Shown here piece by piece: positions 26,950 through 35,270 of a stretch of 64,000 bases of DNA. The notes below the pieces were generated by a model. The model was not told the origin of the DNA and searched no databases. It saw only the letters and a list, made by a program, of their open reading frames with translations. The stretch lies in contig NZ_JAAIYO010000002.1 in assembly GCF_014930455.1 (NCBI RefSeq), positions 868,001-932,000 on the forward strand. Direction: 5' to 3'. The translations under genes and the position numbers were made by a program. Numbering within the stretch: position 1 is the first letter of the stretch; each line of letters begins with the position of its first letter. This stretch comes from Corallococcus soli. Lineage in GTDB: Bacteria; Myxococcota; Myxococcia; Myxococcales; Myxococcaceae.

Positions 26950-28293
26950 ATGAAATGCCCGCGTATCCTGATGTTGCCCCTGCTGGGGTGTCTGGTGGCC
27001 TGTGCCGCCGCCCCCGTCCGCGACACCGTTGCCGAACAGGACCTCCGGGTGCCGAAACCGTCCCAGGCCCAGGCCCTGCGCGAGTCCTGGCTGGAAGCCC
27101 GGCACGGGATGCTGCTCGACATGATGCGCCGTCACGGCGTGGGCATGTGGGTGGTCGTCAACGAGGAGTTCCACGATGATCCGCTGACGGCCTGGGTGGC
27201 GCCGCCGCTGCCCTACGCGGGCAACCGCGACGTGTTCGTCTTCGTGGACGCGGGCGACGCGGGCCTGAAGAAGGTCGCGCTGACGGGCTACGCCACGGAA
27301 GCCGTGAACCGCTTCTTCGAGCGGCCCGCTGAAGGACGCAAGCCGGAGGAGGTGCTCGCGGAACTGGAGGCGCGCTACCAGCCGCGCACCGTGGCGCTGG
27401 GCATGGGCGGCAAGCGCGGGGTGACGCGCAGCCTGACGCACGACTCCTACCAGTGGCTGGCGGAGGCGCTGGGGCCCCAGGCGCAGGCGCGCTTCGTGAG
27501 CGCGGCGCCGCTCATCGAGGAGTACCTGGACACGCGGTTGCCCGGGGAGTTCGCGCCGTACCGCGACCTGGTGGTGCTGACGGAGTCGCTGGTGAAGCGG
27601 GCGCTCTCCAACGAGGTCGTGGTGCCCGGCAAGACGACGGTGGGCGACGTGCGCCGCTGGCTGTACGACGCGCTGTGGGAGGCGCGCGTCACCACGTGGT
27701 TCCAGCCGGACCTGCGCGTGCAGCGGCAGGGGATGAAGGACGGCTTCTCCCGAGGCTTCCTGGCGGTGGCGGACGAGGCGGTGGTCATCCAGCGCGGGGA
27801 CCTGGTGCACGTGGACTTCGGCGTCACGGCCCTGGGGCTGAACACGGACTGGCAGAAGATGGCCTATGTGCTGCGCGACGGGGAGACGGACGCGCCGGAG
27901 GGGCTCAAGCGCGCGTTGGCCAACACGCAGGCGCTCCAGGACGCGCTGATGCTGCGCGCGTCGCGGCCGGGGCGCTCGTCCGCGGACGTCTACGACGAGA
28001 CGATGGCGGAGATGAAGGAGAAGGGCATCGAGGCCAAGGTGTACAGCCACCCGCTGGGGGCGCAGGGCCACGCGCTGGGGGCGTCCATCGACTTCCGCGC
28101 GGCCTCGCGCAAGGACGTGCCCCGGACATTGCGCAAGGGGTCGTACCTGGCCGTGGAGCTCAACACCGTCACCGACGTGCCAGAGTGGGGTGGGCAGAAG
28201 GTGGCGGTGATGCAGGAAGATCCGGCGCACCTGACGGACGAAGGATGGAAGTTCTTCGTGCCCCGGCAGGACGCCTTCTATCTCATCCACTGA
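26950..28293 (+). CDS. M24-family metallopeptidase (Xaa-Pro aminopeptidase-like) lipoprotein
   Basis: 447 aa with a signal peptide ending in the lipobox LVAC at Cys18, so it is probably anchored in the cell envelope. The C-terminal half shows the pita-bread metalloprotease pattern: Asp in VHVDFG, Asp in NTDW, His in SHPLGAQGHALG, Glu in AVELNTV and Glu in VAVMQE. These would bind two metal ions and cleave an N-terminal residue before proline. The N-terminal 200 residues fit the creatinase-like accessory domain. The next gene starts 22 bp downstream and is probably cotranscribed. Confidence 0.87.
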   Translation: MKCPRILMLPLLGCLVACAAAPVRDTVAEQDLRVPKPSQAQALRESWLEARHGMLLDMMRRHGVGMWVVVNEEFHDDPLTAWVAPPLPYAGNRDVFVFVDAGDAGLKKVALTGYATEAVNRFFERPAEGRKPEEVLAELEARYQPRTVALGMGGKRGVTRSLTHDSYQWLAEALGPQAQARFVSAAPLIEEYLDTRLPGEFAPYRDLVVLTESLVKRALSNEVVVPGKTTVGDVRRWLYDALWEARVTTWFQPDLRVQRQGMKDGFSRGFLAVADEAVVIQRGDLVHVDFGVTALGLNTDWQKMAYVLRDGETDAPEGLKRALANTQALQDALMLRASRPGRSSADVYDETMAEMKEKGIEAKVYSHPLGAQGHALGASIDFRAASRKDVPRTLRKGSYLAVELNTVTDVPEWGGQKVAVMQEDPAHLTDEGWKFFVPRQDAFYLIH

Positions 28294-28315
28294 CGACACG
28301 AAGGGAGCGGACGTG

Positions 28316-29173
28316 ATGCGCGTGGGCAGGCCATGGACGACATTCGGACGGGAGGGCCGGACGCGCTTCGCGTGCGCGCTCCTGTGCGGCGCGGCGGCGT
28401 GTGCTTCACCCGGTGGGGATGACGTCCCCACGGAGACTCCCGCGCGGCAGGAGCGCCCCTTCGTGGCGGAGGCCCCGCTCCGGCCGCCGCACGCGGTGGA
28501 CAGCCTGTTGAGCCTGCTCGACCAGACGGCCGCGGTGGTGGAGGGCGACGTCGTGGATGTGCGCTCCGAGTACTCCCCGCGCACGGGCCCGTGGACGGTG
28601 GTGACGCTGGGGAACGTGCGGTCGCACCTGGGGAGCGCGCCCGGGGAACTGCGGCTGCGGCAGGCCGGAGGGCTGCTGCCGGACGGCCGTCAGCGCGTCG
28701 TCAGCCACGTGCCCCGCTTCGTCCGGGGCGCGCGCTACGTGGTGTTCCTGCGCAACACCGGGTGGAGCCTGTCGCCGGTGCTCGACGGTCAGGCCTTCCG
28801 CGTGGAGTCGGTGGGGGGCCGCGAGGTGCTCGTGGGGGCGGAGGGCGGGCTCGTCTCCGGCCTGGGGTCCGCGGGCGTCCGGCAGACGGCGCCGGTGTTC
28901 GACGCGGTGGACCTGATGGGCACCCGTCCGGCCCTGCGCGCGGGGATGGACGTCGCGGGGCTTCCGGAGGCGCTGGAGCGCGAGGCCTTCGTGTCGCTGC
29001 TCCAGAACCACCTGCGCGCGCGGGGGCTGCGCGTGACGGGGACGTTCCGCGAGGAGCCGGTCGCCACCGCGTCGGCCCTGTCCGTGCCGGTGACGCCCGC
29101 GTCGGGGCAGGTTCCGGCGAAGGGGCTCACGCCATCCCAGCCCGAGCGGGACGTCCCGCCCGGTGCGCCGTGA
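28316..29173 (+). CDS. Secreted protein of unknown function
   Basis: 285 aa from ATG 28316 (GTG 28313 also possible; AAGGGAGCGG precedes both). A signal peptide is followed by an ACAS Cys, a likely lipidation site. The middle (about 55-150) has beta-strand-rich sequence with a DVVDVRSEY element that resembles domains found in myxobacterial secreted proteins preceding metalloproteases. Its stop overlaps the region of the next gene's ribosome site. Probably cotranscribed with the metzincin protease, so it may be an inhibitor, chaperone or partner of it (inference). Confidence 0.7.
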   Translation: MRVGRPWTTFGREGRTRFACALLCGAAACASPGGDDVPTETPARQERPFVAEAPLRPPHAVDSLLSLLDQTAAVVEGDVVDVRSEYSPRTGPWTVVTLGNVRSHLGSAPGELRLRQAGGLLPDGRQRVVSHVPRFVRGARYVVFLRNTGWSLSPVLDGQAFRVESVGGREVLVGAEGGLVSGLGSAGVRQTAPVFDAVDLMGTRPALRAGMDVAGLPEALEREAFVSLLQNHLRARGLRVTGTFREEPVATASALSVPVTPASGQVPAKGLTPSQPERDVPPGAP

Positions 29174-29203
29174 GGAGGTTCGCGATGCGGAGGTTTGCCA
29201 TGA
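29174..29203 (+). repeat. 15-bp tandem duplication of ribosome site plus start codon
   Basis: GGAGGTTCGCGATGC (29174-29188) is followed at once by GGAGGTTTGCCATGA (29189-29203). Each copy carries GGAGG six nt before an in-frame ATG (29185 and 29200), so the protease gene has two equivalent start sites coding RRFAM twice. Confidence 0.85.
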
Positions 29204-30219
29204 CGCACTCGAAGGTCGCGGGTCTGGTGGGAGTCCTGGCGCTGCTTGGTGGCGAGGCGGGGGCCGCCGCCTGGGACACGTGCAATGGCTCGCCGGTGAA
29301 GTGGTACAGCGGGCCAGTGGTGTACCGGAACCGGTGCAGCATCCCGGACACCGGCAACGTCAACACGGCGTACTGGAACGGGCTGCGGCAGTGGGACGAC
29401 CTGTCGCACCTGGTGCGTGGCTTCAACGTGAATCCGGTGACGGACTGCGGGTTGGACCACAGCGACGGCCAGAACGAGATTGGCCTGTGCGACCGGGCGG
29501 CGCTCGACGGGAACAACGGCGTGACGTACTCCACGGTGGGCGTGTGCTTCATCGGGAGCAACGGCATCGACGAGGCGGACGTCTGCATCGCCAGCGACCT
29601 GGATTTCACGCCGCGCAACGGGAGCGCGTTCGGCACGTCGGGCCGGAGCACGTTCGTGCACGAGGCGGGGCACTTCTTCGGCTTCAAGCATGAGGGAGGG
29701 CACAGCATCCTGCGCACGTCGCCACCGCACCTGGTGACGGGAGGCTATGAGGCCTCCACGCTGTGGCCGACGAACGCGCAGGGCATGCGCGACCTGTATG
29801 CCTATTCCCAGACGAAGCCCAACCTGCTGCCGTCCTCGATGGGTGTGGTGGGGGACGTGGCGCAGACGTTGGATCCCGCCCTTACCCGGGCCGTGTGTCG
29901 CAACACGGCGACGAGCGTGAAGTTCTACGTGGGCAACCTGGGCAACGTGGCGACACCGACCTATTCGATGCGCGTGCGCCTGAGCCCGACGGCGCCGCCG
30001 CTCGGGTACAGCGAGTCCACGAACGTCGTGGCCACCTTCAGCCATTCGATGGCGGCCTTCGCGGAGGGCACCTATTCGCTGGGCTTCATGGTGCCGGCGG
30101 GCCTGCCCTTCAACACGTACCACGTCTACCTGGACCTGGATCCGGCCGGCGTGGTGGACGAGCTGCGGGAGAACGACAACACCACCGTCAGCGCGATGCT
30201 GCTGCGGGTGGACTGCTGA
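29185..30219 (+). CDS. Secreted metzincin (matrixin-like) zinc protease with CARDB-like C-terminus
   Basis: 344 aa from ATG 29185; ATG 29200 is an equally good start. A signal peptide (about 1-28) ends near GGEAGAAA. The catalytic motif HEAGHFFGFKHEG near residue 158 is HExxHxxGxxH, the zinc-binding signature of metzincins. Pairs of Cys in the first half could form disulfides. From about residue 215 the sequence becomes beta-rich and ends DPAGVVDELRENDNTT, which fits a CARDB-like adhesion domain. The protein is predicted to be exported and to degrade extracellular proteins, in keeping with a predatory lifestyle (inference). Confidence 0.85.
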   Translation: MRRFAMTHSKVAGLVGVLALLGGEAGAAAWDTCNGSPVKWYSGPVVYRNRCSIPDTGNVNTAYWNGLRQWDDLSHLVRGFNVNPVTDCGLDHSDGQNEIGLCDRAALDGNNGVTYSTVGVCFIGSNGIDEADVCIASDLDFTPRNGSAFGTSGRSTFVHEAGHFFGFKHEGGHSILRTSPPHLVTGGYEASTLWPTNAQGMRDLYAYSQTKPNLLPSSMGVVGDVAQTLDPALTRAVCRNTATSVKFYVGNLGNVATPTYSMRVRLSPTAPPLGYSESTNVVATFSHSMAAFAEGTYSLGFMVPAGLPFNTYHVYLDLDPAGVVDELRENDNTTVSAMLLRVDC

Positions 30220-30221
30220 TC

Positions 30222-30905
30222 ATGCGCAAAGGGGCCCTGGTGGCGGTGCTGCTCGTCGGGGCCTGCGCGAAGCCGAAGGAGGAGCGGGCGCGTCCGCCGG
30301 AGCCACTGACGGCCGCGCCGGTGTCCCCGTCGAAGTCCGCCGCCCTGACGGCGCTCGAACAGCCCCAGCCACCGGGGGCGGTCACGGTGAGGACGGAAGC
30401 GGGCACCTTCGAGGCTCCCACCGTGCGGCTCATCGCCACGTTCACCGAAGGCACCGCGCCTCCGACGCTGGAGGTCGCGCTGAGCGCGCAAGCGGGGGAC
30501 GGCCGACAGTGGGCGGTGCTGGTGCCGGTGGCGCCCACGTTCCCGACGAGGAAGCACGCCACGGCGAGGCTGACGACGAAGCCCCTGCGGGTGGGCCTGG
30601 CTTCGGCGGAGCTTCGAGCACCTTCCGGTCCTCCGACGCTCGCGAAGGAGGGGACGCTGGAGGTGGACGTCACCGGCCGCGAGGTGCGCGGCGCGGTGCG
30701 GACGGCGGACGTGGGCCTGTCCGCCACGTTCCAGGGGCCGCTCTCCATCGAATGCATGGTGCCCGCCGCGTGGTTGCAGGAGGCGAAGGAGTCCTCCCGG
30801 GCGCCCGTTCCGGTGGCGACTCCGTCGGTGGGAGGCGTGGCGGTCGTGCCCGATGAGGCCCAGACGACGGCACGGTGCCGTGCCTTGAAGGACGCCTTTC
30901 GCTGA
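30222..30905 (+). CDS. Lipoprotein of unknown function
   Basis: 227 aa. The signal peptide ends in lipobox VGAC (Cys15). The remainder is Pro/Ala/Thr rich then beta-strand-like, with no recognised family. It begins 2 bp after the metzincin stop, so it is almost certainly cotranscribed with it and may act at the cell surface with it (inference). Its stop lies inside the hairpin at 30903-30926. Confidence 0.72.
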   Translation: MRKGALVAVLLVGACAKPKEERARPPEPLTAAPVSPSKSAALTALEQPQPPGAVTVRTEAGTFEAPTVRLIATFTEGTAPPTLEVALSAQAGDGRQWAVLVPVAPTFPTRKHATARLTTKPLRVGLASAELRAPSGPPTLAKEGTLEVDVTGREVRGAVRTADVGLSATFQGPLSIECMVPAAWLQEAKESSRAPVPVATPSVGGVAVVPDEAQTTARCRALKDAFR

Positions 30906-30926
30906 GCGCGTGGGCCCCTGCGCTCA
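30903..30926. terminator. Hairpin at convergent gene junction
   Basis: TGAGCGC (30903-30909) pairs perfectly with GCGCTCA (30920-30926) around a 10-nt loop. It includes the stop codon of the lipoprotein gene and sits 3 bp from the stop of rtcR on the other strand. It has no T-run, so a role as a bidirectional terminator is inferred from position. Confidence 0.45.
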
Positions 30927-30928
30927 CG

Positions 30929-32566
30929 TCACTCCGCGTCCGCCATCCCGCGCCCGCTCACGTCCGCCCAACCGAGCCCGAAGCGGGCCAGGTACTTCCG
31001 CAGCCGGTCCGCGTCGTTGACGCTCTTCTTCTGCGCTCGGGACTGCGCGAACAGGGCCCGGCCCGCGTCCGACAGGGAGCGCGCCGAGCGGCACACGCCC
31101 ACCACGTCCGCCAACTGCACGCGGTCGAACCGGTCCAGCTCCGCCGCGCGCACCGGGCCCAGCACCTCCGCCAGCACGTCCTCCGCGCCCGACGCCAAGG
31201 CCCCCGCGGGCCGCCACTGTGTGCGCAGCCGCTCCAGCTCCTCGTCCACCACCTCGCGCGTCATCCTCCCTCCGGCCGCCAGCGTGGACATGCGCAGCAC
31301 GGCCGCGTTGAGGTCGCGGAAGTTGCCATTCCACCGGCCCTCCGGAGACGTGGCGAAGCGCAGGAAGTGCTCCTGGGCGTCCTTGCTCATCGTCACGCGC
31401 GTCCCCAGCGCCTGCGAGGCCTGATCCAGTTCAAAGAGCAGGTTGGGGGCGATGTCCTCCGGGCGCTCGCGCAGCGCGGGCAGCCGGAAGGTCCACAGGT
31501 TGATGCGCGCGAGCAGGTCCTCGCGGAAGCGCCCCCGCTCCACGTCCAGTTGGAGGTCGCGGTTGGTGCCGGCGATGAGCTGGAAGTCGCTCTCCACCTC
31601 CTTGTCCGCGCCCACGGGCAGGAAGCGCTTGTCCTCCAGCGCCCGCAGCAGCATGGCCTGCTCGTCCGCGCCCAGCTCCCCGATTTCGTCCAGGAACAGC
31701 ACGCCCCCGTTCGCCTGCCGCATCAACCCGGGCCGGTCGCCCACGGCTCCCGTGAAGGATCCCTTCACGTGGCCAAAGAGCGTGGACATCGCGCCGTCGC
31801 CGCGCAGCGTGGCGCAGTTCAGGTCCACGAATGGCCCCGCCACCTGGTTGCGAGCCTTCTTCAGCGCGTAGATGCGCCGGGCGAGCTGCGACTTGCCCGC
31901 GCCCGTCGGTCCCGTCAGCAACAGCGGCGCGCGCGACTGCACCGCCACCTGTTCAATGCGTTCGATGAGGCGGTTGAACGCGGCGTTGTGCGTGTCGATG
32001 CCGGACTTGAGGAAGGACAGGCCTTCACGCTGCTGCTGCCGGAAGCGCGCCGCCAGCGTGTCGTAGTTCGACAGGTCCAGGTCGATGATGGCGTGCGTCC
32101 CCGCCGCCGAGCGCTTCCCTGCGTTGCCCGGCGACGTCTGCACCAGCCGGCCCGGAATCAGGCGGCTCTCCACCAGCAGGAACATGCAGATCTGCGCGAT
32201 GTGCGTGCCCGTGGTGATGTGCACCAGGTAGTCCTCCTCCTCCGGATGGAAGGGGTGCGCGCGCACGTGATCCAACAGCGCGCCGTACGTCTCCTCCAGG
32301 TTCCAGGGGTCGCGGATGGGCAGGGACGTCAGCCGCACCTCCGTCTCCGGTGACACCTGGGCGATGTCCTCCTGGATCCCCGTGGCGATGGACGCGGCGC
32401 GGGGCGGGTGCAGCAGCTCCAGCCGGTGCACGACCAGGTCCTCCTGCTGGCACAGCGCCACCGTGGGCCGCCAGCGCGTCCAGCGCTGCACCCCCATGCC
32501 CGTGTCCAGCGTCGTCCCCAGCATGCCGATGACGACCGTCCGGCGCGTCTTCGCTTTTTGAGCCAT
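30929..32566 (-). CDS. rtcR: Sigma-54-dependent transcriptional activator of RNA repair genes, RtcR
   Basis: 545 aa. The N-terminal 180 residues form the CARF-like RtcR sensor domain (VVIGMLGTTLD start, VHITTGTHIAQICMFLLVESR). The AAA+ domain lies about 185-420 with Walker A GPTGAGKSQ, the sigma-54 contact loop GSFTGA near 265 and Walker B GVLFLDEIGEL. The C-terminus (about 440-545) should carry the DNA-binding helix-turn-helix. It is divergent from rtcB, and a sigma-54 promoter and an inverted-repeat site lie in the 143-bp gap. RtcR activates rtcBA after binding an RNA-derived ligand. Confidence 0.95.
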   Translation of the reverse strand: MAQKAKTRRTVVIGMLGTTLDTGMGVQRWTRWRPTVALCQQEDLVVHRLELLHPPRAASIATGIQEDIAQVSPETEVRLTSLPIRDPWNLEETYGALLDHVRAHPFHPEEEDYLVHITTGTHIAQICMFLLVESRLIPGRLVQTSPGNAGKRSAAGTHAIIDLDLSNYDTLAARFRQQQREGLSFLKSGIDTHNAAFNRLIERIEQVAVQSRAPLLLTGPTGAGKSQLARRIYALKKARNQVAGPFVDLNCATLRGDGAMSTLFGHVKGSFTGAVGDRPGLMRQANGGVLFLDEIGELGADEQAMLLRALEDKRFLPVGADKEVESDFQLIAGTNRDLQLDVERGRFREDLLARINLWTFRLPALRERPEDIAPNLLFELDQASQALGTRVTMSKDAQEHFLRFATSPEGRWNGNFRDLNAAVLRMSTLAAGGRMTREVVDEELERLRTQWRPAGALASGAEDVLAEVLGPVRAAELDRFDRVQLADVVGVCRSARSLSDAGRALFAQSRAQKKSVNDADRLRKYLARFGLGWADVSGRGMADAE

Positions 32567-32567
32567 C

Positions 32568-32600
32568 AGGATAGGGATTTATCCCATGGGATAGGAATTT
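32568..32600. promoter_or_regulatory. Candidate RtcR operator (upstream activating sequence)
   Basis: The AT-rich block holds GGGAT-TT-ATCCC (32574-32585) and, sharing the middle arm, ATCCC-AT-GGGAT (32581-32592), each flanked by ATAGG. It lies about 45-70 bp upstream of the -24 element, the usual distance for an enhancer of a sigma-54 activator. That RtcR binds here is inferred. Confidence 0.55.
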
Positions 32601-32635
32601 GCACCCTGCCTGGAGGGCTCCCCCGGAAACGGCGT

Positions 32636-32651
32636 TGGCACGGCGGCTGCT
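32636..32651 (+). promoter_or_regulatory. Sigma-54 (-24/-12) promoter of rtcB
   Basis: TGGCAC at 32636-32641 is exact, then N5, then CTGCT at 32647-32651 (consensus TTGCW, one mismatch). GG-to-GC spacing is the required 10 nt. It lies 59 bp before the rtcB ATG and next to rtcR, whose product needs sigma-54. Confidence 0.75.
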
Positions 32652-32709
32652 CTAGCTCCCCACGTGACCGGGACGCAGAGCCCGGGCGAACGACCGAAAG
32701 GTGCAGACC

Positions 32710-33945
32710 ATGAACCGCGAGAACACGAACTACGAAGTGCTGTCGGACGAGGCGGGTCGCCCCATCAAGGCGTGGACGGTGGGGGTGCCGTTCGAGGACG
32801 AGGCGAAGCAGCAGCTTCGCAACCTCCGGGGCCTGCCCTTCATCCACAAGTGGGTCGCGGTGATGCCGGACGTGCACCGCGGTTACGGCGCGACGGTCGG
32901 GAGCGTGGTGCCCACGGTGGGCGCGGTGGTGCCGGCGGCGGTGGGCGTGGACATCGGATGCGGGATGATCGCCGTGCGCACGACGCTGCGCGCGGATCAG
33001 CTGCCGGACTCGCTGCGCGGGGTTCGCTCGGCCATCGAGGCGGCGGTTCCCCACGGCCGTACCGACAACGGCGGCCGCAATGACCGCGGCGCCTGGAGCC
33101 GTTCGCCCTCGACGCATACGGCCGCGTGGGCGTCGCTCGTGAGCGGGTACGAGCAGATCGTCGCGAAGCACAAGCACATCGGCCGTGGGCCGCAGCTGAG
33201 CCACCTGGGAACGCTGGGGACCGGGAACCACTTCATCGAGCTGTGCCTCGATGAGTCGGATGGCGTGTGGCTGATGCTGCACTCCGGGTCGCGCGGGGTG
33301 GGTAACCGCATCGGGAGCTACTTCATCGAGTTGGCGAAGAAGGACATGAGCCGCTACCACATCCACCTGCCGGACGCGGACCTGGCGTACCTGCCGGAGG
33401 GGACGGAGCACTTCGACGACTACGTGTTCGCGGTGAGCTGGGCGCAGGACTTCGCTGCGATGAACCGCGAGCTCATGATGCGCTCGACGGTGGAGGCGCT
33501 GAAGGCGAGCGGTGAGCTGCCTCCGTTCGAGCTGGCCGAGTCGGCGGTGAACTGCCACCACAACTACATCTCGCGCGAGCACCACTTCGGGAAGAACTGC
33601 TTCGTGACCCGCAAGGGCGCGGTGCGGGCGCGTGAAGGCGACATGGGGATCATCCCCGGCAGCATGGGGGCGCGTTCGTACATCGTCCGCGGGAAGGGGA
33701 ACGCGGATGCCTTCCACTCGTGCAGCCACGGCGCGGGCCGCGTGATGTCGCGCACCGAGGCGAAGAAGCGCTTCTCGCTGGATGATCACGCGAAGGCGAC
33801 CGAAGGCGTGGAGTGCCGCAAGGACGTGGACGTGATCGACGAGACGCCGGCCGCGTACAAGCCCATTGATGCCGTGATGGCGGCGCAGGCGGATCTGGTG
33901 GAGGTCGTCCACACGCTGAAGCAGGTGGTGTGCGTGAAGGGGTAG
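32710..33945 (+). CDS. rtcB: RNA-splicing ligase RtcB
   Basis: 411 aa, the usual length. RtcB joins RNA 2',3'-cyclic phosphate or 3'-phosphate ends to 5'-OH ends using GTP and manganese. Signatures are VGVDIGCGMIA (metal Cys), GTLGTGNHFIEL, HSGSRGVGN, NCHHNYISREHH and SHGAGRVMSR (the guanylated His). ATG 32710 is preceded by GAAAGGTG at about 7 nt. It is transcribed from the sigma-54 promoter at 32636 under RtcR control, with rtcA 186 bp downstream beyond a strong hairpin. Confidence 0.97.
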   Translation: MNRENTNYEVLSDEAGRPIKAWTVGVPFEDEAKQQLRNLRGLPFIHKWVAVMPDVHRGYGATVGSVVPTVGAVVPAAVGVDIGCGMIAVRTTLRADQLPDSLRGVRSAIEAAVPHGRTDNGGRNDRGAWSRSPSTHTAAWASLVSGYEQIVAKHKHIGRGPQLSHLGTLGTGNHFIELCLDESDGVWLMLHSGSRGVGNRIGSYFIELAKKDMSRYHIHLPDADLAYLPEGTEHFDDYVFAVSWAQDFAAMNRELMMRSTVEALKASGELPPFELAESAVNCHHNYISREHHFGKNCFVTRKGAVRAREGDMGIIPGSMGARSYIVRGKGNADAFHSCSHGAGRVMSRTEAKKRFSLDDHAKATEGVECRKDVDVIDETPAAYKPIDAVMAAQADLVEVVHTLKQVVCVKG

Positions 33946-34007
33946 CCGACGCAGTCCTTCCCACCCGCCGTCCAGCCGAGGTCCCCATGCCGGGATGACG
34001 ATGCCGA

Positions 34008-34076
34008 GGCGCCCGTTCCCCCCAGGAGGTCCCGCAAGGGCCGATAAGGGTGGGGGAGCGGGCGCCGCTATTTTTT
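34008..34076 (+). terminator. Long hairpin plus T-run between rtcB and rtcA
   Basis: Bases 34008-34022 pair with 34052-34066 over 15 bp with one G-U wobble. The loop contains a second small hairpin, CCC-GCAA-GGG (34031-34040), with a GNRA tetraloop. A run of six T follows at 34071-34076. It looks like an intrinsic terminator or attenuator that would reduce rtcA relative to rtcB, or the 3' end of a short RNA. Confidence 0.65.
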
Positions 34077-34131
34077 ATCAGGGATGGGATGCTGCATCCG
34101 TCCGCGGGCGCCACGAAGGAGCACGACGCAC

Positions 34132-35148
34132 ATGGTTCGCATCGATGGTTCACAGGGTGAGGGGGGCGGCCAGGTGCTGCGCACCGCGCTGGCGTTGTCG
34201 CTGGTGACGGGCACTCCGTTCGAGATGGTCAACGTGCGCGCCGGCCGCGCCAAGCCGGGCCTGCTGCGCCAGCACCTCACCGCGCTCAAGGCCGCGGAGG
34301 CCGTGGGTGCCGCGGAGGTGACGGGCGCGGAGCTGGGCTCCAAGCAGCTCTCCTTCCACCCGCGCGCGCTGACGGCGGGCAACTACCACTTCGCGGTGGG
34401 CACGGCGGGCAGCGCGACGCTGGTGCTCCAGACGGTGCTGCCCGCGCTGCTGCACGCGGAAGGCCCGTCCACGCTGATGCTGGAAGGGGGGACGCACAAC
34501 CCGGCCGCGCCGCCGTTCGACTTCCTGGAGAAGACGTACCTGCCGCTGCTCAACCGCATGGGGCCGCGCGTGGAGGTGGCCCTGGAGCGTCCCGGCTACT
34601 ACCCGGCTGGCGGCGGGAAGTTCCGCGTGAACATCCACCCGGCGAAGTTGCAGCCGCTGCACCTGCTGGAGCGCGGCCGGGTGCTGCGGCGCGAGGCGGT
34701 GGCGCAGGTGGCGGCCGTCCCCTTCGACGTGGCCCGGCGTGAACTGGAGGCCGTGGCGGGCGTGCTCAAGCTGCGCGAGGACCAGCAGCGCGCGGAGGAG
34801 CTCAAGCGCGCCTTCGGGCCGGGCAACGTGCTGCGCGTGGAGGTGGAGAGCGAGCACGTCACGGAGGTCTTCACCGGCTTCGGCGAGCGCGGCAAGCGGG
34901 CGGAGGCGGTGGGTGCGGAGGTCGCCGCCAAGGTGAAGCGCTACCTGGACGCAGAAGTCCCCGTGGGCGAGCACCTGTGTGACCAACTGCTGCTGCTGCT
35001 CGCGCTGGCGAAGGGCGGCAGCTTCCGCACCGTGGCGCTGGATGGCCACTCGCTCACCCAGCGCGACACCTTCGCGCACTTCCTGGACGTGAAGGTCGAC
35101 GTCCGCGAGCTGGCGCGCGACGTGTGCGAGGTGACGGTGCGCGGCTGA
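34132..35148 (+). CDS. rtcA: RNA 3'-terminal phosphate cyclase RtcA
   Basis: 338 aa. The start RIDGSQGEGGGQVLRTALALS is typical of the family, as is RAGRAKPGLLRQHLTAL. RtcA adenylates RNA 3'-phosphates and converts them to 2',3'-cyclic phosphates, feeding RtcB. The catalytic His of the family is probably the one in FAHFL near the C-terminus. ATG 34132 has GGAG about 11 nt upstream. It is preceded by the hairpin at 34008-34076 and followed by a hairpin at 35156-35190. Confidence 0.95.
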   Translation: MVRIDGSQGEGGGQVLRTALALSLVTGTPFEMVNVRAGRAKPGLLRQHLTALKAAEAVGAAEVTGAELGSKQLSFHPRALTAGNYHFAVGTAGSATLVLQTVLPALLHAEGPSTLMLEGGTHNPAAPPFDFLEKTYLPLLNRMGPRVEVALERPGYYPAGGGKFRVNIHPAKLQPLHLLERGRVLRREAVAQVAAVPFDVARRELEAVAGVLKLREDQQRAEELKRAFGPGNVLRVEVESEHVTEVFTGFGERGKRAEAVGAEVAAKVKRYLDAEVPVGEHLCDQLLLLLALAKGGSFRTVALDGHSLTQRDTFAHFLDVKVDVRELARDVCEVTVRG

Positions 35149-35155
35149 GACAGGG

Positions 35156-35190
35156 CCTCGTCCGGCTGGATGGCCGGCGGACGGACGAGG
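35156..35190 (+). terminator. Hairpin downstream of rtcA
   Basis: CCTCGTCCG (35156-35164) pairs perfectly with CGGACGAGG (35182-35190); the loop can pair further through CCGG. No T-run follows, so termination is inferred from position just after the rtcA stop. Confidence 0.5.
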
Positions 35191-35270
35191 TGCCCCCGGG
35201 AGCGCAGGACTACCCATGACGTTACGGGGATTCCTTCCTACGTTGATGACGCGTGGGGGAGGAGTCGCGC

